The notes under the pieces are model-generated. The model worked only from the letters and a program-made list of their open reading frames with translations, did not search any database and was not told the DNA's origin. A DNA stretch of 64,000 nt from Leishmania infantum JPCM5. Taxonomy: Eukaryota > Euglenozoa > Kinetoplastea > Trypanosomatida > Trypanosomatidae. Shown here one piece after another: positions 48,500 to 59,100 of this stretch (position 1 is the stretch's first letter; every line of letters starts with the position of its first letter). The translations under genes and the position numbers were made by a program. The stretch covers positions 663,929-727,928 of the forward strand of contig NC_009417.2 of the NCBI RefSeq assembly GCF_000002875.2, read 5' to 3'.

Positions 48500-48794
48500 T
48501 TTGGTCATGGGCTCAGACAACAACAAAAGTAGTAAATCACTGGGCTCCTCTCCCTCAGTTTTGAAGCCTCTTAGAATCGCTCGACTCCAATGGCAGACAC
48601 AGACCGATTTCGGTTTAGCTTCCTCAAAGGTGCTGTTTTGATGCGCTGGCGTTTTGGCCACATACGTTGATTGCTTGCCGCATGTCCTTCTCTACCATTG
48701 TGGATACTTGGCTTCTTACGGCTTTCTCGCAGTCCAAAGCTGCTTTTTCTGATTTATTTCATGTGCGTTGCATGAACTCGAGAGAACTGCCAGG
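48500..48794 (+). other. Intergenic/UTR
   Basis: Short spacer of ~295 bp, T/C-rich in its second half (e.g. 48680-48760); no gene seen. Confidence 0.4.
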
Positions 48795-49961
48795 ATGTCG
48801 CGTCAACTTCTCCAACGGTGCTCGAAAAAGCACCTTGTGATCCACATGGACATTAACAAGACCATTATTCAGGTCGACCAGGCCGGTGGCCGCACCATGG
48901 ATGATGTTCTGAATAGTAATGTTGCTGCAAATACGTTTGGGCTTGTCGACCCAACTGACAACGAATGGCGGCCTCTCTACTGCACTCCTGATGCGCCAGT
49001 CGTGCCACCAGATGCCCACAGTGGCCCTATCATGTCGTATGAAGCATACATCGACAGCCTGCATTGCGCTCCTCCGGGGATGCAGGAGCTGCCAAAGGCA
49101 GAGCGCGATGCCGTATGGAAGTCCGTGTCCGACCTCCGGCGACAGGCTACGAGGAAGTTCACTTTTCCCGGGGAAGTTGGCGAGTCATATGCACCGCTAG
49201 TCGACCTGCAGCGTCAGCACTTGAGGCAAAGTGACGGGTACTACATTATCCCTGCATTTTTCCACATGGTCAACACACTCTCAGAGCTGAATTTGCGGTT
49301 CACGCTCATTTTCAGAACCTTTGGTAGCGATTTGAACACTGTTCTGGAAGAGTGGAGATCGTTTGTCCTTGGAACGCATGCGTGCAAGCCGTCTGGCCCA
49401 GTTTTGAAGGAGCTAAAAGAGAACTATATTGAGCCACTCTCAGGGAGCTTTTTCCGGCAGGCTGATGACGTATACATTTGCTACGGGCCTCGCGTATCAC
49501 TCTCTTCATACCTCAAGTCGGGCTTTGAGGAGGTAGATCCTGCCAAGGTACTGGAGCATCTGTATCAAGTGCCTGGGTGCACGTCGGCTTACAAGACATC
49601 CTTTGCAGATCTCAAGGATCATTTGGTAGAGTACTTTGCCCGCTCTAAGAACATAGGTGGGCTTGTGGACTACTACCCCAGCTGGGCACAGGCAGCGGAA
49701 CACCGCACTGGCGGAAAGGTGTTCCCGATTTCTCAGAACGACCCCAGCTACTACTTCGTCTTCTTCGACGACAACATTTTTATTGGGGATGAGCACTCTA
49801 TTGTGGATGTCCGCGAGGCAGACGGCGCAAAAAGCATTGTTGATGTGGAGGTAGAGAGGAAGTACTGCGTTCCCGTAAATGCATTCAAAGCCATTGTGGA
49901 CAAGGAGTACTTCGTCAACGAGCTGTGCGCGTGCTTGAGGTTGCAGGACAGCGAATTGTGA
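48795..49961 (+). CDS. HAD-like protein, 388 aa, function unknown
   Basis: N-terminal motif HMDINKT (D19, N21, T23) has the position and spacing of HAD motif I (DxDxT), with Asn in place of the second Asp. Near the C-terminus YFVFFDDNIFIGDE (D325-D326) resembles the acidic motif IV of the superfamily, and FTLIFRTFG in between fits motif II (Thr). So a HAD-fold protein is likely, but the motif I variant suggests altered or lost phosphatase activity. No close family recognised. The ATG at 48795 is used rather than the upstream non-ATG extension. Confidence 0.6.
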   Translation: MSRQLLQRCSKKHLVIHMDINKTIIQVDQAGGRTMDDVLNSNVAANTFGLVDPTDNEWRPLYCTPDAPVVPPDAHSGPIMSYEAYIDSLHCAPPGMQELPKAERDAVWKSVSDLRRQATRKFTFPGEVGESYAPLVDLQRQHLRQSDGYYIIPAFFHMVNTLSELNLRFTLIFRTFGSDLNTVLEEWRSFVLGTHACKPSGPVLKELKENYIEPLSGSFFRQADDVYICYGPRVSLSSYLKSGFEEVDPAKVLEHLYQVPGCTSAYKTSFADLKDHLVEYFARSKNIGGLVDYYPSWAQAAEHRTGGKVFPISQNDPSYYFVFFDDNIFIGDEHSIVDVREADGAKSIVDVEVERKYCVPVNAFKAIVDKEYFVNELCACLRLQDSEL

Positions 49962-50287
49962 CTGGTGATGTGTAACTGTCTCAACCGCAGCTTACAATAA
50001 TACACATCTGACAAACAAAAAAAAAACGAACAAGCCTGCGTTTTTGAAGGCGCTCCGCTACCAATGGTGCTACTCCTTTGACTGAATGCATCATGAGAAA
50101 ACCGTGTTGCAACTAGCATGTGGAGGGCAAAGGTTGTCCCCTGGACGCGCAAGAAAACAAGAGCTTTCCTTGCTACAGCACTGCTGTCTGTGCTTTATGA
50201 AGCTTGTGCTCTTCGTTGTGCCTCTGACTCGACTCATGAAGTCACTTCTCTAGGTGCTCGCCAACTCCTCCTACAAGAACTTGTCGC
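49962..50287 (+). other. Intergenic/UTR
   Basis: No gene seen; A run at ~50018-50027. Confidence 0.4.
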
Positions 50288-51580
50288 ATGACTGAATTCA
50301 AGAAGTTGACGACGCTGGCCGACACTCTCGCCCAAGATGTGTCCACTTTGAAGGCCTGCTGCGCAGATGACGGCGATTGCGATTGCAACGGGAGCGCAGC
50401 CAGTGGTGTTGACTCCCGTCTATTTGCTTGTGATGCGGAGCATTTGCACATACTCTCGACCCGAATTCGTGAGGCTGTCGCCGACGGTATTCCAAGGCTG
50501 CGGAAAATTGTGCTGAAAGCACGGGAGACGGATCCCGATAGGCAAATCTACAACGAGGCGATGTGTGCAAAGATTGAAGCACTGTTCCTTGTGTTCTGTG
50601 AAGCCCTTCGGCTTTTAGCACCTGACTATTTTGATACTCTGACGGAGAGGGACGTCTCTCTGCCTGAGAATGCCAAGGAGCGCAACATATTGGACGGTTT
50701 GCTCGACGCAGACTTCGATCCTAATGTGCTCTTGGAGGAGTCAGCGTCTTTGCAGGCGGCAGATAATGTGCACAACCACTACATACTACATCGAGCAAAG
50801 GCGGAGGCGTGGCAGTCACGCGTAGCTCAGGGATTGGCAGAGGCAGTCGCGTTCGAATCGCAAAATCGTGCTTTCATTTTGGCCGAAGAAAAAGTCAGCC
50901 GAGTAGCTGTGCTTGAGGCAAAACGAGCCGACAAAGTATGTGTCACAAAGATCATGGAGATGCGGGCAGAGCTAAAGTGGCAGACTGAACTGCAGCGGAG
51001 GGACGCAGAGCAGAGTCTCCTCAAAACTGCCGCCGCAGCTATCAGCGACATTGATGCAATCCCCTTTTTTCTAGCCAGCAGCATATCGGACGAGGCTCTT
51101 CGAGTTACGACCGCAGGCCATGCTCTTCAGCTGATCAAGGCCCTCTTGAGTACGCCAGAGAATATGAACATTCGTCGGCTGCGAAACAACAACGAGCATC
51201 TTCTGTGTGACTACGGCCACCCGTGCTTGAGTGCTTGTGACCCTGAAACCGGAGAGCGATGCGTTTGCCATACTGTTGTTTCTACAGCTGAGGTGCTGTG
51301 GCGCCGCATAGGGTACACTATCCGCTACACAAAGGTGCCTAATCGCTCCCTCGACGTGTTGAGAAGTGAAGCTAAGGCCCGCTCCTTGCGCCTTCCATGT
51401 GGGCGAAGCTTGTCAGTGCACAACTACGAACCAATGGGCTTCGAAGACTACTCGGAACGACTCTTTGAACTCGCGGAGCCGGATGCAATGCTGCGGGCGG
51501 ATGAATGGATGGAGTGGTATGCCATGATGCAGCGCATGGAGTCGACGCTATCAAGCATGATACCCAGATCGTATAGATAG
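50288..51580 (+). CDS. PUB-domain-like protein, 430 aa
   Basis: The first ~270 residues are mostly helical with no named domain; a C-rich patch (CCADDGDCDC) is near the N-terminus. Residues ~275-345 resemble a PUB/PUG domain: ALQLIKALLSTPENMNIRRL, then LRNNN and, after an insert, VLWRRIGYTIRY. PUB domains bind the C-terminal tail of p97/VCP (as in PNGase and UBXD1), so a role with ubiquitin-dependent segregase work is plausible. A CxH/C-rich loop (CDYGHPCLSACDPETGERC) sits inside the domain and could bind metal. The assignment is by pattern only. Confidence 0.55.
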   Translation: MTEFKKLTTLADTLAQDVSTLKACCADDGDCDCNGSAASGVDSRLFACDAEHLHILSTRIREAVADGIPRLRKIVLKARETDPDRQIYNEAMCAKIEALFLVFCEALRLLAPDYFDTLTERDVSLPENAKERNILDGLLDADFDPNVLLEESASLQAADNVHNHYILHRAKAEAWQSRVAQGLAEAVAFESQNRAFILAEEKVSRVAVLEAKRADKVCVTKIMEMRAELKWQTELQRRDAEQSLLKTAAAAISDIDAIPFFLASSISDEALRVTTAGHALQLIKALLSTPENMNIRRLRNNNEHLLCDYGHPCLSACDPETGERCVCHTVVSTAEVLWRRIGYTIRYTKVPNRSLDVLRSEAKARSLRLPCGRSLSVHNYEPMGFEDYSERLFELAEPDAMLRADEWMEWYAMMQRMESTLSSMIPRSYR

Positions 51581-52242
51581 CCAACACTCATCATTTCTTA
51601 TCTCTTTTCTGATATGCAACATTGTGAGAATGCACACACGCACACACACAAAAGTGTCTTTGCAGGGATGCTATCAAAGCAGGCTGGCACCAGTCACAGA
51701 AAGGGACTAGGGAGCAGCTACCAGCTTTTTGTCATGCGTACAGAAATGACTGATGCCCAAGGTCGCTACCTCTCTTGCATCAGGCAAGCTGATTGCTCTT
51801 CATTTTACTGATGCGGTTCCTCTCCTCCAATTTCACGTTGTGCTCATTTTCTGCCTTGTTTGCCCTTCTCAATCCTTGCTCTTTGCTGCACTGCAGCTCA
51901 TAAGAATATCTGCGCGTGCGGAGGAACGCGACTTTTTTCTCGTTTCCCTTTTGTCCCCCTTACGTGAAGTTCGTCCGTTCACGTAGGCTTTGTATGTCTT
52001 AACCTGGAGCTGAAGCACGCCTTGACCGCGGTGTGCATTGGTGCTGTCTTGTAGAGACTTCGGTGGACCCATGCGCGGCTCCTGAATCAATGGAGCTTTT
52101 ATTTACTAATTTGGCATATTGCGTTTGCTCTCTTGCTTTCACCGAAACTGCGTTCACTCCTGTCGGCGTGGGTGGCGTTGCTTTCTGATGTTTTTTTTTT
52201 GTTCGCGCCATTTCTCTGCGGGCAGCTTAGAACGTAGTAGTG
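51581..52242 (+). other. Intergenic/UTR
   Basis: No gene seen. T run at ~52189-52200 followed by TTTCTCTGCGGGCAG near 52210-52224 is a likely polypyrimidine-AG acceptor for the DYRK gene. Confidence 0.5.
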
Positions 52243-55119
52243 ATGCACCCCGAAGATGGCTTGGGCACATCTGGTGCTGCTCCGATCTCCGCGTCGGAGG
52301 CATTGCATAGCTTTGGTGGGTGTCTCACAGCGTACGAAAGAAAGGAGATAGTGCAGTACGAGACCATTCACTACGTCGGCCAAAGATGCGTCGACAAGAT
52401 GGGGTCGCCAACCAACGGTCGTAATGACGGGTACGACACCGAGGAAGGTGAATACATCTTCCGCGTCAAGGACCACATCGCTTACCGCTACGAGATCCTC
52501 AAGGAGTTGGGAAGCGGCGCATTTGGTCAAGTCTTCAAGGCAATCGACCATTTGGATAGTTCAATTGTAGCGGTGAAGATGATTCGAAACCAGCGCAAGG
52601 TACTGCAACAGGCTGAGCAGGAGATTCACATGCTACAGCATGTGAACGACCGCGATCCAAAAGGACTCTACGGCATCGTGCGCATGACAGACAACTTCAA
52701 GTTTCGCGGACATACATGCGTCAGCTACGAACTCCTGGGTGCCAACCTATATGAATACCTTAAAGCGAACAACTTTTTCCCGATGACACTGTCGTTGATC
52801 CGCAGCATTGCTGCGCGCGTGCTGGTGGCGCTGACGTTTCTAGCGCGCGAGAACATAATTCACTGTGACCTGAAGCCCGAGAACATTCTGCTGCGCGACA
52901 ACGACCCGTCTGTCGTGAAAGTGATCGATTTAGGGTCTGCGAGCTTCGACGTGAAAAACATGTACACATACATTCAGTCGCGCTTCTATCGCGCGCCTGA
53001 GGTAATTATGGAGCAGAAGTACGACAAGGCAATCGACTGGTGGAGCTTCGGATGCATACTGTGCGAACTGGCCAACGGCGACCCCGTCTTTCCCGGCGAG
53101 GATGAGAAAGATCAGCTAGGGTGCATCATGGAGTACCTAGGACCACCGCCACAGAGCTTTGTAGAGGCCTCCTCTGCACGGCGGAGGCGCGAGTTCTTCG
53201 ACGAGCGTTACAAGCCGCGACCCCGCACTACGTGCAAGGGTAAGCAACGTGAGCCAGGGTCACGATCGCTGGCGAAGTTCGTGGCTGTTTCAGAGGACGA
53301 CGACTTTTTGAGTTTTGTGCGCCTCTTTCTGCAGTGGGAGCCGTCGAAGCGGGTCCCACCGCGCGAAGCGATGAAGCACCGCTGGATCTGCGGCGAATTT
53401 GTCTTTCCCAACCAGTCGGAGGAAAAGCCGGAGTTGTCATCGTTGACAAAGGAGAGCAACGGCTCTGCCGCCGGGTCGCTCAAGGCGTGTATGCCTCAAG
53501 AGCCTGCCGCACCACTCAAAACGGAGGCATCCACATCCACCACCGTGGGGCAACCTTTCACGGCGCGCGGGGCCCCGGCGGATTTGCTATCGCCGAGTGC
53601 TGCGCATCAAAGAGTGCAAAGGCCGGCGCCGTTGCCGCAGCCGCCCACTGCCTGCACATCCAGAGCGAACTGCAACGCCCTCTCAGGTGACGGTGTCATT
53701 TCCGTGGACACACTGCCATGCTCTCGCGACGCATCCGCTAGCACTGAGACGCGCGGCGCGGCTCGATTGACAGACGCGAAGGTGCAGCGGCCGCCAGCAC
53801 AGCGAAGGCAGAGCGGACGCCTGCAGCGCGGCAGGCAGCGACGTTCCACAGACATGGCAGACGTTGAAATGCCGGGCGAGGCCATTACTTCACCGAACCA
53901 CTCAACATCTCTTCACGCACCATGGGATGCTGAAGAGTCCTCTGCAGAGCAGCGCACGCGTGAGTTTATAATCGCTGCGAATTCCGCATCTTCTCCATCC
54001 TCCTCCGCATGCGGAACCGCCACGAGAGCGACCAACGCAAGGCCTCACGAAGTGCGCCTCGCCAACAGAGTGCTCTCGTCAGAGGTGCTGTCGGCTGCCA
54101 TCTTGCGCTCTAGCGCCAACCCCATCATCTTCACTTCCCGCGGCAGGAATGCCCACTCACCTGAGAACAAGGCATCACCAAATGCGTCTCACAGCAAGAT
54201 CACCAACGGTGGCGCCGTCGGCAACGCGCGCGGCGGCGACAGTGCAGGAGACGTGCACACGGGGGTGTTAGAGCTGCGCCAGAAGTACGCGGATTCCAAG
54301 ACGAAGGCAGGGACTGTCGATCTGGTTGACAGGAGTGGCAGCGTCATTGCCTTTGATAGTCTTTCGCGATGGCCCAACACGGCGGGGAAGACGCAATTAG
54401 GTGGGCGTCGGCAAGGGAGTGCGAGTGCACCAGACAGGCTGGATAGCCGCGGCCGCACATCGCCTGGAGTGTCGACTGAATCTCCGAGAGGGCAGCCGAG
54501 AGGGGAACGCAGAGAGTATTCGATTAACCTCGACGCAGCGACTTTGCCTCCCACCGAGGTGTACCAGCCCGCTGCAGTGAAAGGCAGTCTGCACGCGGGA
54601 GAGTACATGCTACCGTCAGAACTGCAGCCGTTTAGTGAAGACGGTAGATCTAGCAGTCCCCACGATGTCGAGGTAGCGCCGAAATGCAGGCTTCTGGCAG
54701 CAATGATGTCAGAGCCGCGCGACAAGAGTGAGAAGAGCCAGCTCTCGCTGCAGCCACGGGGCAGCTCTCCTCCCTCTTCGTCTGGCCCATCCGCTGTTGC
54801 CACACCCTCCCTAAGGCCGCAGTATACGCGTCGGCAGCGCAGCACTCAATGCAGCATGCTCGCCATGCGTGACGGCGGGGCGGCGCATGCTGCCGCAAGA
54901 AGCCAGCGTTCGGTGGCAGGTGCCGCAGCGCCGATGTCGTGGAAAAGGCCAGCTGTTCAACCCAGCGACGTGCCCCTGGTACCGCCTCGGCAAACGTTGA
55001 CCCAGCGATCTCTACTGCCGCAGCGGAACGGTGCTGGAACCCGGGGCGGAGATGTGGGGAAACCTTCCACCACCCCTACGCCGCAGCTACCATCGCTCAA
55101 GAGATACTCGGCTCACTGA
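52243..55119 (+). CDS. DYRK-family dual-specificity kinase, 958 aa
   Basis: Residues ~55-78 (GYDTEEGEYIFRVKDHIAYR) form the DH-box that precedes DYRK kinases. Kinase domain ~80-385: ELGSGAFGQV, VAVKMIR, HCDLKPEN (~207-214), DLGSASF and the activation loop MYTYIQSRFYRAPE, with the YxY pair Y241/Y243 that is autophosphorylated. HCD instead of HRD is a known DYRK/CLK-type variant. The ~570-residue tail is disordered, rich in Ser/Arg/Pro, and without a domain. DYRKs act in cell-cycle and differentiation control; in trypanosomes such a kinase is linked with stage transition, which is prior knowledge, not seen here. Confidence 0.93.
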   Translation: MHPEDGLGTSGAAPISASEALHSFGGCLTAYERKEIVQYETIHYVGQRCVDKMGSPTNGRNDGYDTEEGEYIFRVKDHIAYRYEILKELGSGAFGQVFKAIDHLDSSIVAVKMIRNQRKVLQQAEQEIHMLQHVNDRDPKGLYGIVRMTDNFKFRGHTCVSYELLGANLYEYLKANNFFPMTLSLIRSIAARVLVALTFLARENIIHCDLKPENILLRDNDPSVVKVIDLGSASFDVKNMYTYIQSRFYRAPEVIMEQKYDKAIDWWSFGCILCELANGDPVFPGEDEKDQLGCIMEYLGPPPQSFVEASSARRRREFFDERYKPRPRTTCKGKQREPGSRSLAKFVAVSEDDDFLSFVRLFLQWEPSKRVPPREAMKHRWICGEFVFPNQSEEKPELSSLTKESNGSAAGSLKACMPQEPAAPLKTEASTSTTVGQPFTARGAPADLLSPSAAHQRVQRPAPLPQPPTACTSRANCNALSGDGVISVDTLPCSRDASASTETRGAARLTDAKVQRPPAQRRQSGRLQRGRQRRSTDMADVEMPGEAITSPNHSTSLHAPWDAEESSAEQRTREFIIAANSASSPSSSACGTATRATNARPHEVRLANRVLSSEVLSAAILRSSANPIIFTSRGRNAHSPENKASPNASHSKITNGGAVGNARGGDSAGDVHTGVLELRQKYADSKTKAGTVDLVDRSGSVIAFDSLSRWPNTAGKTQLGGRRQGSASAPDRLDSRGRTSPGVSTESPRGQPRGERREYSINLDAATLPPTEVYQPAAVKGSLHAGEYMLPSELQPFSEDGRSSSPHDVEVAPKCRLLAAMMSEPRDKSEKSQLSLQPRGSSPPSSSGPSAVATPSLRPQYTRRQRSTQCSMLAMRDGGAAHAAARSQRSVAGAAAPMSWKRPAVQPSDVPLVPPRQTLTQRSLLPQRNGAGTRGGDVGKPSTTPTPQLPSLKRYSAH

Positions 55120-56775
55120 GTGCTAGACGCGTGTGCTGTCCAGCTGGATAAGAGGTGAGCTGGGTGCAGGGTTTTCCCCCGCGAAGCATGCCAGTAGTGG
55201 CGTGAAACGGGTGGGCCTGGGCAGAGAAGCAATGACGAGGTCGACTCTCAGACGAATGCACCTTTGCCCGCGATATTGCTATTATGCGTGGCGCTGAGCA
55301 GAATGCACATCAAGAAAAAGGTAAGAAGCCCCGAAGAGGTAGCGGAGGCAAGACGGATACGCCTGGGATGTCGAGAAAAGCATGCTTTAAAATTCATTTT
55401 CGTCTGCCTTTCCACTCGTTCGCTTTTTTCTTGGTTTACGGATGGTGCGCGCTTCGGCTACTTGCGCTTGCACGTGCACGTGTGTCTCTGCACCTGGATA
55501 TCTTTCTTGGTATGTGCATCTCGGTATGCTTATTGTTCAGTACCAGCGCGTCGCCCTCGCTTCGAGTCTGAGCGTTCGCTTCTTTGCTTTTTCAACGAAA
55601 AGAGAGAGTGAGGATGCGCGCTTGGTGCTCCGGCTGAAAAGGACACGCGCATGATGGCAGAGAGCTGCTTTTCTCTGATACAGCACTGCGTCTCGCATCA
55701 TTCTTGCGGATCTTCTAGGTGTGAAATGCTTATCTTCGGCGGTCACGCCCTTTTTGTTTTCCCGGTTGCTTGGTCTTCGCTTACTCCTTCTTTTTTTCTA
55801 TTCCTTTTGCCCATATCTTGGGGAGTTTCTACGAATGTGCCGAGTGAGCTCCTCGTTTTACTTTGTGCCGTGATGCACAGAACGTGGTGCTTCAATGATG
55901 GTTTCGCTCTTTTTTGTCCTTCCTCTTTTTCTTTTCCAGCATCCTTTGCAGAATGTACTTCCTCCACGCTGTGTTGGAGAGTTGTAGAGAGCGTGCGGAT
56001 GGTAGCTGTGGCGATGGGTTACGAGGGCCGCCCAAGACGCGCACGTGTGATGCTCATCACCGAGTATTCTATCCACTGGAGGAGCAAGGGCAAGGATGAC
56101 ACGCTCAGCCGCTCTTTGCCTTTTTCCATTCGTTTACTTCTTCCTTGTCAGTTCTCGGCCACGGCGCATGCTTCCTAGTCCTCTGAGCCTCATTGCGTGC
56201 CCTTGTTATTCCTTTTGTTGTCCCTCATTTTTCTTACCAATAAGTCGGAAGCTCTTCATTCTTCTTGTCGTTCACATTAATATATATATATATATATGGC
56301 TGCTCCTCTGTCCTCCTCCTCATGCTCGAAGAAACGAATACACTGTGCCCGTCTACTATTCTTACGTTCTTTCTGCCTTTGGATCTTTCCGCACAAAACA
56401 ACCGCAACAACGAAAAAAGTGTGTTCTTGTGCGAGCGCGTGATGAAGCGGGTGGCGATGGAAAAGAAAACTAAAGCGAAAGAATGAAAAAAAAAAGTGTG
56501 GATGAGGGTGGTAGTGGCGGCCGCGTGTTTGCATAAACACATGTGTTTATCTGTGTCTCTTTCTTTCTTGTTCTTTTTTGGTTGTTGTTTCTTTGCTTAC
56601 CTGTGCCATCGTTTTTCTTCGTGCTTATTATTCTGTGTGTACATGAGCGCGTATGTCTCCATATGGCGAGAGTGTGAGCAGTGGCCGGTGCGTGGCTTCT
56701 CGTGCAGGCGCACGCCACTTGCAGCAAAGCTAGTAAGCGAACACGCCATCAGCGGATTTATATCAACGCATTCAT
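55120..56775 (+). other. Intergenic region, 1.65 kb
   Basis: No convincing gene on either strand. Pyrimidine-rich on the plus strand (e.g. 55780-55810, 55905-55940), with a (TA)n run at ~56279-56297 and an A run at ~56487-56496. Probable DYRK 3' UTR and beyond. Confidence 0.45.
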
Positions 56776-57316
56776 TCTGCCGTAGAACAGGAGCCCAACG
56801 CCACGCTAGCCCCGGCCCGTCGCAGGCCCCCATCGCGTGATGCGAAGCAGCGCTAGAGACACGCGCATCACAGCCATGCGCCGGCGCAGCCATCTCAGCA
56901 CGGGCCCTGCCTCAGCCTCTGCCAGCCTCTTCTGCGCACGCAGCCCCACAGCTGCCCCCACTATGCCGGCCGCCACCCGGCGCATCCCTCGGCGTGGCGC
57001 AGGCGCCACACACCAGGAGGCAGTGAGGGCCGGGCGGGTCGCGGTCGAGTCGCGCTGACACTCCGCCCATATAGCATGGATGGCGCAGCCCGGTGCACGG
57101 TCGCGGGTCGCTCCGACGCAGCGCCATCCACGACCTGGCCGCCCACGTCAGCAGCGATGCATCGCTCTGACCTCCCCACGTCGTAGGCGCCTGACCCTGC
57201 CACCGCCAGGTGCGGTGCAGCATTGGCAGGGGATAGGGGCTGCCTGGCTTCTTCCCCACACAGGGCGTGTACAGAGTCATGGGTACCACGCGCCGAGGTT
57301 CCCCCAACCAGCAGGG
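56776..57316 (-). mobile_element. SIDER2-like retroposon, copy 5 (reverse orientation)
   Basis: The only copy on the minus strand. Read on that strand it starts CCCTGCTGG (57316) then CCTCGGCGCGTGGTACCCAT and runs to CCGGGGCTAGCGTG; the last ~40 bp have diverged (GGCGTTGGGCTCCTG). Near-identical to the others in the middle. Antisense to the flanking genes DYRK and the small membrane protein, which is unusual because SIDERs mostly lie sense to genes. Confidence 0.87.
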
Positions 57317-59100
57317 ATAGTGGAGAAGCGGGGAAAGGAGAAGCGTGCGTGCCCTGCTGGTCGTGGAGCGAGGGCTTCACGATCGCAACCGATTTCACTG
57401 AATTTTGCAGACGTCTGGGGTTGTCGTGCCACTCGCATTTCTCGCCCACGAAAGTTGTGGGGCCGCGCGCCATGTGCAGCAGCTCTTCGTTGGATGCGGC
57501 TAAGAGGGCCTGACGAGGTGATGGGCTCTGACCCTCCTCTGTAGGTCAGACCCACCGGGCACGTGTGGCGCCCGATTTGGAATCTCGCTGCCCATCAACT
57601 GGTGCCATCCTGCCGTGCGCTGCTGACCATTCCGGCGATTCCTCGGTGTTCATGGGTTGCCCCCGATCAGCACACAGCGGCACGGGGGTGTCAGCGCGCT
57701 GTGCATCGTTGCGTAGCGGGACACGATTGGTCGACGCTTTTCAGGTCCTCCTCGCGACGCTCAGCCATGAGTTGCCTCGGATCCCTCCAGCGGGACGTTC
57801 TCCTCGGTGTCAAGCCGGCCGCCCGTGATAAGGAAAGGCGACGAGATGGACCCCTGCCCTTTGTGGAGGCGTCTGCTCGGTTTTGCAGTTACGGAAGAGT
57901 CCACGTAGCTGTGCACGGAGGCCTCGCCTCCCCAGGACGCCTTTCGCTGTGCCCCTGTGGAAGACCGGGGCGCAAGCGGCATGGGTGCGGTCTTGGGGGC
58001 CGTCGTACCGCTTCATCTGATGCGTCTGCGAACACATAGATCAACATGAGAGGCCCTCGCAGTCAGCGCCGAGGCGTTGTTGCGCCATGCACCTGACGAA
58101 GGTCAGAAGCCGCTGTGCCGCAATCCTCGAGAAGGTCTTGCGTACGTCCGGCCCCCACGATGACGGACGGAGGCGAAGCCAAAAGTACGCAGCCGTGCCT
58201 TGCGGCGAGTCGACCCCCATGCGGGGATACCGGCTGGCCAGCGATGTCGCGTGTGCAGGGGTATGCAGCAGTCGCTTCTCTCCGCAGTGCTGACTTGGCG
58301 GTACAGCCCTCCTCCGGTCAGGTCGTCCGTGAGCGTGGTCAGTCGACTGCACGCGCAACACAGCTGCATTGGCGTGCACTCTGGCAGAGGAAAAGGCAGC
58401 CCCGTGGCGTGTCGTCTTCCCGCGTGGCAAGCTTCCACCCCTGTGAGCATCTCATTGTCTTGTCCCTCTATCAGCCACTCGACGGGCAGCCCTGCCTTCA
58501 GAGCTCTTTGAGGGTTCTCGCGGATGGTGCTGCCCCTCGGCGCGGAGAGGGCTGCCAGGATCTTTGGCCCGTTAGTGCCTCTGCTGCCTAGTCCGCCCTT
58601 CACCCCCGAAGCTGTGCAAGACGGCGTCTGAATTCGCCTGCTGCCGGACTCGGTGCACCCAACATGCTTGACGATGGCGGTCTCTGTCGGGGTGGTGACT
58701 GGTGAAGCGATGAGCCGAAATACTCGTTCCGTTGAGCTGGCGCATCGTCTGCAGAAAGAGAGGGGAGGAGAGAGTGCAGGGAGCGAGAGGGGCGTGTGTG
58801 TGCATTGCAGCTGCCATGCTGTGCAAGCAGAGGACAGGATAGACGCCAGAGGCCATGCAGGCAAGGAGGGGGTGGGCTGCTGGATCATGAGAACGCGCAC
58901 ATCGCAGCCCTGCCCCTGGGCCCTCAGGAGACGGCATGACGCCTTTTCTCGACAGCGGCCACTTGCCCAGTCCGTACAATGGCCCAGAAGCGCTTGAGCG
59001 ATCTCGGATTTCGCTTCGACCCTGAAGATCTCGAACACAAAGGTGAAACAGGGACGATGCGGTTCTGACCGCCTGCCTGCAACAAGTATTTCACCCTGAG
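57317..59100 (-). mobile_element. Possible degenerate retroelement (DIRE-like) remnant
   Basis: About 1.8 kb of GC-rich DNA, unlike the pyrimidine-rich intergenic DNA around it, with coding-like composition but no intact ORF. On the minus strand pieces such as KTFSRIAAQRLLTFVRCMAQ and, just upstream of SIDER copy 5, EKCEWHDNPRRLQNSVKSV can be read; the latter resembles an eroded C2H2 finger like that of the clearer DIRE at 9.9-11.3 kb. Position directly 5' of a SIDER2 copy on the same strand mirrors that locus. I could not place reverse transcriptase or endonuclease motifs, so this stays tentative, as do the limits. Confidence 0.42.
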
